From Spirosoma panaciterrae DSM 21099 (GTDB taxonomy: Bacteria; Bacteroidota; Bacteroidia; Cytophagales; Spirosomataceae), in the NCBI RefSeq assembly GCF_000374025.1, contig NZ_KB893198.1, positions 1 through 64,000 of the forward strand: a stretch of DNA of 64,000 nt, written 5' to 3'. Below are positions 60,650-64,000 of the stretch, piece by piece. The translations under genes and the position numbers were made by a program. Positions within the stretch are counted from its first letter, which is position 1, and every line of letters starts with the position of its first letter. The notes below the pieces were generated by a model. That model saw only the letters and a list, made by a program, of their open reading frames with translations. It searched no databases and was not told the origin of the DNA.

Positions 60650-61098
60650 TGGAGTGTCAGGTTAAAGTCGTGTAAATAGTCGTTCACTAATCCCGCAGAT
60701 CGGTCAGCCTGGTGCTGTTTCACTGACGCGTAAGTAGCGGGCTGTCCCAGCTCCATGGTTTTCCAGTAATTCTGCTCGGCTACTTCAATCGACTGCTGGG
60801 TAAGCTGGTCCTGTAGATTTTCAATGAGTTTAATCTCATGCCAAATGTCCGCAGCCATGATCAAATCCTCGGCGGTCTTCCCTTCGACACGCTGCTCTTT
60901 CAGCAAGTGCTTGTATTTGATTTGCTTATAGTGCTGTAGGGCCATGGATACGAGTTGAACTTCACTGGTGCCACTGATGGCCGAATTGAGGCACAGCCGT
61001 AAAGTGATTGATAATTGACTTTGTGGGGCTAGGTTAGCCGTTGACTCAGTAGGGTTTGCATTGCTGCTTTCACCCGTGTAATTTTGTTCTGTGTTCAT
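60646..61098 (-). CDS. Uncharacterised helical protein of the mobile-element block
   Basis: 150 residues from ATG 61098 (MNTEQNYTGESSNANPTEST); an upstream ATG at 61137 lies in the neighbouring hairpin and is less likely. It is predicted to be helical (VQLVSMALQHYKQIKYKHLL, DIWHEIKLIENLQDQLTQQS). The 4-nt overlap with the 60374–60649 gene indicates a two-gene operon. No family recognised. Confidence 0.7.
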   Translation of the reverse strand: MNTEQNYTGESSNANPTESTANLAPQSQLSITLRLCLNSAISGTSEVQLVSMALQHYKQIKYKHLLKEQRVEGKTAEDLIMAADIWHEIKLIENLQDQLTQQSIEVAEQNYWKTMELGQPATYASVKQHQADRSAGLVNDYLHDFNLTLQ

Positions 61099-61127
61099 AA
61101 TTGCTCGATAATAGATTTTGGACATTG

Positions 61128-61166
61128 GCCCGTTCACTTGCCAGAGTGAACGGGCTTTTCTTTTTT
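61128..61166 (+). terminator. Intrinsic terminator between the small genes
   Basis: A perfect 11-bp stem (61128–61138 with 61145–61155), a 6-nt loop and TTTTCTTTTTT. The T-run is on the plus strand, opposite to the flanking minus-strand genes, so it would stop antisense transcripts; on the minus strand only the stem is available. Confidence 0.7.
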
Positions 61167-61191
61167 ACTGACCTAGATAGGCAACGATCGA

Positions 61192-61473
61192 CTACTCTGT
61201 TGAAGGCTTAACATCAATATCAGCTAAAGTGAAGGATTGATCAGCCAGTTCGTTAATTGCCTGTAGTACCGTGAAAATGACCTCAAGTCGAGGACTAAAG
61301 CGACCACTAAATAACCGTGAGATGTTGGCTCGTTCATACCCAGTCTTGGCTGCCAAGACTTCTTGGGTAAGCTTTAGTTGTTTCGTTAACTGAGCTAAAT
61401 TTCGGCATACATGCCGAGACTGCTCTTTAGGAAGTTCTGAACTTTGTTCTTTCATTACATAGGTAAGAGGCAT
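61192..61473 (-). CDS. XRE-family transcriptional regulator
   Basis: 93 residues. The helix-turn-helix is clear: LAQLTKQLKLTQEVLAAKTG and YERANISRLFSGRFSPRLEV (about 28–67). The start is either at 61473 or at the internal ATG 61455. Phage and integrative-element regulators often have this size. It is upstream of the two small genes on the same strand and may control them. Confidence 0.85.
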   Translation of the reverse strand: MPLTYVMKEQSSELPKEQSRHVCRNLAQLTKQLKLTQEVLAAKTGYERANISRLFSGRFSPRLEVIFTVLQAINELADQSFTLADIDVKPSTE

Positions 61474-62572
61474 AATTCACAGTTGCCTTCTGCTTTAAGA
61501 TTATTACTTAAATATAGTGTCATTTTTGATACATTTCAAGTATTTAAAGAAGAATTTATTTGAAATCAGATCTTTTAGGAGGAGATAGGATATGCTGTTT
61601 TATTCGTTTGGTTAGGCAGTATTAACGACCTTCAGTATACATCGATGTCATTAAGTCGACGTGTAATAATCTCACTTCACTCACGATTTGTAAACATGAC
61701 TAGGAAGCTAGCAATGAGCCACCTCCCTAGCCATACAGAAATTATACAGGTATAGCTCTTCTATCAGCCGTGACTAGCTAGCTGGCAGCCGTTAAAAACT
61801 TAGCTCTAAATTTCTATGCTTAACCAGGTTGAACACTCCTTTTTTGACCAATCTTTCCAAGGGGTGGGGGTAGCTCAAAAAGACCACGGGATTCCTCCAA
61901 AACTGCCCTATAGTCCCTCTGTGACTACCGTCTTTTTAATCAGGCTATCGACAGGCCTACTCCCTAAAATTATAGATATTCATAACTTTTGACCCAGAGC
62001 GATAAAGCACGTTCTAGAAGCTATTTTGTACTTTTTACAGACATTGATCAATTTTCAATCAAAACAGAGTTCTTTTACAACTTATGCAACAGATTGGAAT
62101 TATTTATAATGAGACTCTTTGTAATAGGTATTATCTATTGATAGATCCTAAATTCGCTAATACGGCTATTCTTACAGTCAACATTCACGTATTTAAGTAG
62201 CGAAAACGTACAAATACGTGTGAATATTCGTCTTCAAGGATTAATCAAGCGGCTTTGTGGGCTGATAATGGCAGGAATAGACTGTCCCGCTGCTACCTCC
62301 TCACCGATCCGTTTCCTGCTCCACAAAAGGCCGTTTTGTACTTTACGAATAATCTAGCGATGACCTCTGTCTTTTCCTGTCAGAAAAAAGGACGCCCGGG
62401 GGGTAGGAAAAAAGAGGCAGGGTTGAAATGGGTCTTACTATACAATATGAAGGCTAATTGGCTAGTGACTTTTCCCCATTTGTGGGGAAAAGTCTGATAA
62501 GCCTATCTTTTCCAATACTGAAAGAATGTAGGTTCCCTGCACTGGTTGATATCCGATCCACGTCAGCAAGCC
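61474..62572. other. Gene-free AT-rich stretch, 1.1 kb
   Basis: No convincing gene in either direction. The plus-strand frame 62255–62497 looks non-coding (no start signal, low-complexity). The region lies between the XRE gene and the large right-end protein and could hold an origin, an attachment site or a regulatory region; I see only short AT-rich repeats. Confidence 0.5.
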
Positions 62573-64000
62573 TCAGTCGTTATCAAGTCCGTCAAACAGA
62601 TCGATGGCGGGGCCTTCCGAGAAAATGTCACTCATGGAACTACCCCCTGCTTTGGAATCCATCCATCTTCCCGTATTGGTGTTTTCCATGCTGGCTCGAC
62701 TAGCGCCACTGGGTCGAACGGGAACCAGTACCTGAAAATCATAAAGCCGCTCGTCATCCCTGTTCTTACCAGCCTCTTTGTAGGCTCCCGCCCCAACCTG
62801 AGAATCAACATTGGGGGTAATGCCAAACCATAACGAGGTGCTTCCCTGGCTACCACCAATATTTCTAAATAAAGGATTTGAGTTGGCCTTGATGGCTTCT
62901 CTGGCGGTAACGCGAATGGTTAATTGTTGATAAAGTGGTTCCTGGCCACCCGCTTTTTCATACGCGGACTTGTCTCCGTCAGCCAAGGGTCGCCGGTAAA
63001 ACTCGCCCGCACCGACGACCTGGTAGTTGACCCCTGATAAATTTGTTTTGCGCAGATCCAGACCGCCTGCCTGATTGGGGGCCATCACCATCACATTGCT
63101 CAATCTGCCGGGGGTAAACTGAGTGGTTCCATCACTTCCTTTTTGAGGTTGTATACCCAGTTGTTTTAATAGCTGCGGCTGGATCAGCTGACTATCATAG
63201 CCAACCAAAGCCCAGGGCTTTTTATCCGGCTTTCCCTGATCATAAACAGTCGCTGGGACAGCCATTGGGGTTCCATAGGCATCGGTCGTAATAATGTTGC
63301 GCGCATCAATACTGGTATCATACGCATTAAAACTGCCAAGCGCTCGTTGTTGGACTCGAAGTCGGGCTTCGGCAATTTGGTTTCGACGATCACCCTGAGC
63401 CAGCGCGCGGTTGCGTTGCTGGATAGCGATTTCCTTGTAGGGGTCGCGCGGATCGAACTTGTAGGTAGGAGCCGTCAGCCGGTTGCCAAAGCGGGACAGG
63501 TAATCCACGGCATCGCGCTGGGAAAGCCCGTCTTCACTCATCATCGCACTCAGCACTTCGTCCCCTGTGGCCCGAAAGACTTTATGATTGCCTTCGGCGG
63601 CCGCACGAGGGTGGTAGTTTTTGGCAAAGTAATCGTTGTACTTGGTCGGTGCATTGTAGCCCCCGTCGTAGGAAAACTCTTCGGTTTTGCCGTTTTGGAA
63701 ATCCCGGTAGTTTTCCGTCGCCGGGGCGGTTTTCAGTTGACCATTGAGCAGCCGGTACGTCACCGGCCGATCAATGAGTCCTTTACTCTGGTCGGCCATC
63801 AGCTGTACGGCATAGGACCGGCGCTGGAGAGCCTGCCGAAACAACGGGCTGCGGGTGGCTTTCATAATGGCCGTCTGGCTATCCTGCAGATAGCGCTCCC
63901 GGCCGTAGCGTTCGTGATCTCCCCCGTACTCGGATTCGATGCGTTTGCCGTTTTCAGCCAGAATGCTGTCGACCAGGTCTTTAAACCGCAGCTGATCCTG
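62573..64000 (-). CDS. Large unrecognised protein, N-terminal part beyond the window
   Basis: At least 475 residues are visible; the reading frame stays open to the right edge, so ATG 63865 is internal. QTAIMKATRSPLFRQALQRR and QRNRALAQGDRRNQIAEARL show a hydrophilic, Gln/Arg-rich, mostly helical protein. YDSQLIQPQLLKQLGIQPQK and LYQQLTIRVTAREAIKANSN follow, and the end is acidic (DIFSEGPAIDLFDGLDND). I see no catalytic motif, no signal peptide and no membrane segment. Size and context suggest a structural or mobilisation protein of a mobile element. Confidence 0.65.
   Translation of the reverse strand, partial: QDQLRFKDLVDSILAENGKRIESEYGGDHERYGRERYLQDSQTAIMKATRSPLFRQALQRRSYAVQLMADQSKGLIDRPVTYRLLNGQLKTAPATENYRDFQNGKTEEFSYDGGYNAPTKYNDYFAKNYHPRAAAEGNHKVFRATGDEVLSAMMSEDGLSQRDAVDYLSRFGNRLTAPTYKFDPRDPYKEIAIQQRNRALAQGDRRNQIAEARLRVQQRALGSFNAYDTSIDARNIITTDAYGTPMAVPATVYDQGKPDKKPWALVGYDSQLIQPQLLKQLGIQPQKGSDGTTQFTPGRLSNVMVMAPNQAGGLDLRKTNLSGVNYQVVGAGEFYRRPLADGDKSAYEKAGGQEPLYQQLTIRVTAREAIKANSNPLFRNIGGSQGSTSLWFGITPNVDSQVGAGAYKEAGKNRDDERLYDFQVLVPVRPSGASRASMENTNTGRWMDSKAGGSSMSDIFSEGPAIDLFDGLDND

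Noticed and set aside
62255-62497. Plus-strand frame of 80 codons in the right-end gap
   Set aside because: No start signal, no recognisable domain, and low-complexity sequence.

Overview
The window looks like chromosomal DNA of a Cytophagales bacterium (Bacteroidota), most likely Spirosoma or a close relative. The evidence is the conserved run ftsX–DUF3098–uppP–truB–ribF, TonB-dependent receptors with CarboxypepD_reg-like N-termini, PepSY-like, DUF6600 and YncE-like secreted proteins, 7TMR-DISM and multi-PAS orphan kinases, and a tRNA promoter with the Bacteroidota -33/-7 signature (TTTG, 20 nt, TAnnTTTG). The genus is inferred from gene style, not from a marker gene.

Layout. 1–6.2 kb: an AT-rich, partly decayed peptide-secretion locus. 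It holds an IS transposase tail abutting a truncated GT1 glycosyltransferase, a small double-glycine-leader peptide with four cysteines, a secreted protein, a thioredoxin/TlpA pseudogene with two frameshifts, a peptidase-containing (C39) ABC exporter and its HlyD-type adaptor. The exporter gene carries in-frame insertions that resemble repeat-element sequence. 6.3–24.1 kb: core genes, namely corA, mscS-like, a DUF6600 protein, truA, ftsX, DUF3098, uppP, truB, ribF, a BaiN-like flavoprotein, a membrane-anchored DNA/RNA endonuclease, an SPFH lipoprotein, a MacB-type permease and a five-PAS histidine kinase. 24.2–28.1 kb: tRNA-Leu(CAA) followed by an accessory stretch with gene remnants, a small lipoprotein and a PIN (DUF4411) / XRE–ImmA/IrrE toxin–antitoxin-like pair. 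28.2–32.6 kb: a repetitive surface protein, a DUF4242 protein, a TSUP permease with an extra soluble tail, and a PAP2 phosphatase.

32.9–43.4 kb: two TonB-dependent receptors. The second lies in a five-gene same-strand run (YncE-like propeller, metallophosphoesterase, receptor, beta-helix lipoprotein, purple-acid-phosphatase-like enzyme) that I read as an outer-membrane uptake and phosphoester-processing unit; its substrate is unknown. The metallophosphoesterase has its signal peptide split by an apparent one-base deletion. 43.5–52.0 kb: small stand-alone genes (EamA, PepSY-like, cupin, 7TMR-DISM kinase, alpha/beta hydrolase, SnoaL-like, LolA-like), a frameshifted YncE paralogue, and a short intergenic repeat seen three times.

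52.5–59.3 kb: a GC-richer unit with an AraC-type/TPR membrane regulator, a small lipoprotein and a 1384-residue secreted beta-helix/LamG protein with near-identical internal DNA repeats. 59.4–64 kb: the edge of a likely mobile element, with a HTH protein, three small genes, about 1.1 kb with no gene, and a large unrecognised protein running off the right end.

The strongest candidates for something undescribed are the peptide exporter locus at the left edge (cysteine/glycine-rich core peptide, exporter with an enlarged peptidase domain) and the phosphatase/receptor operon at 35.5–43.4 kb.
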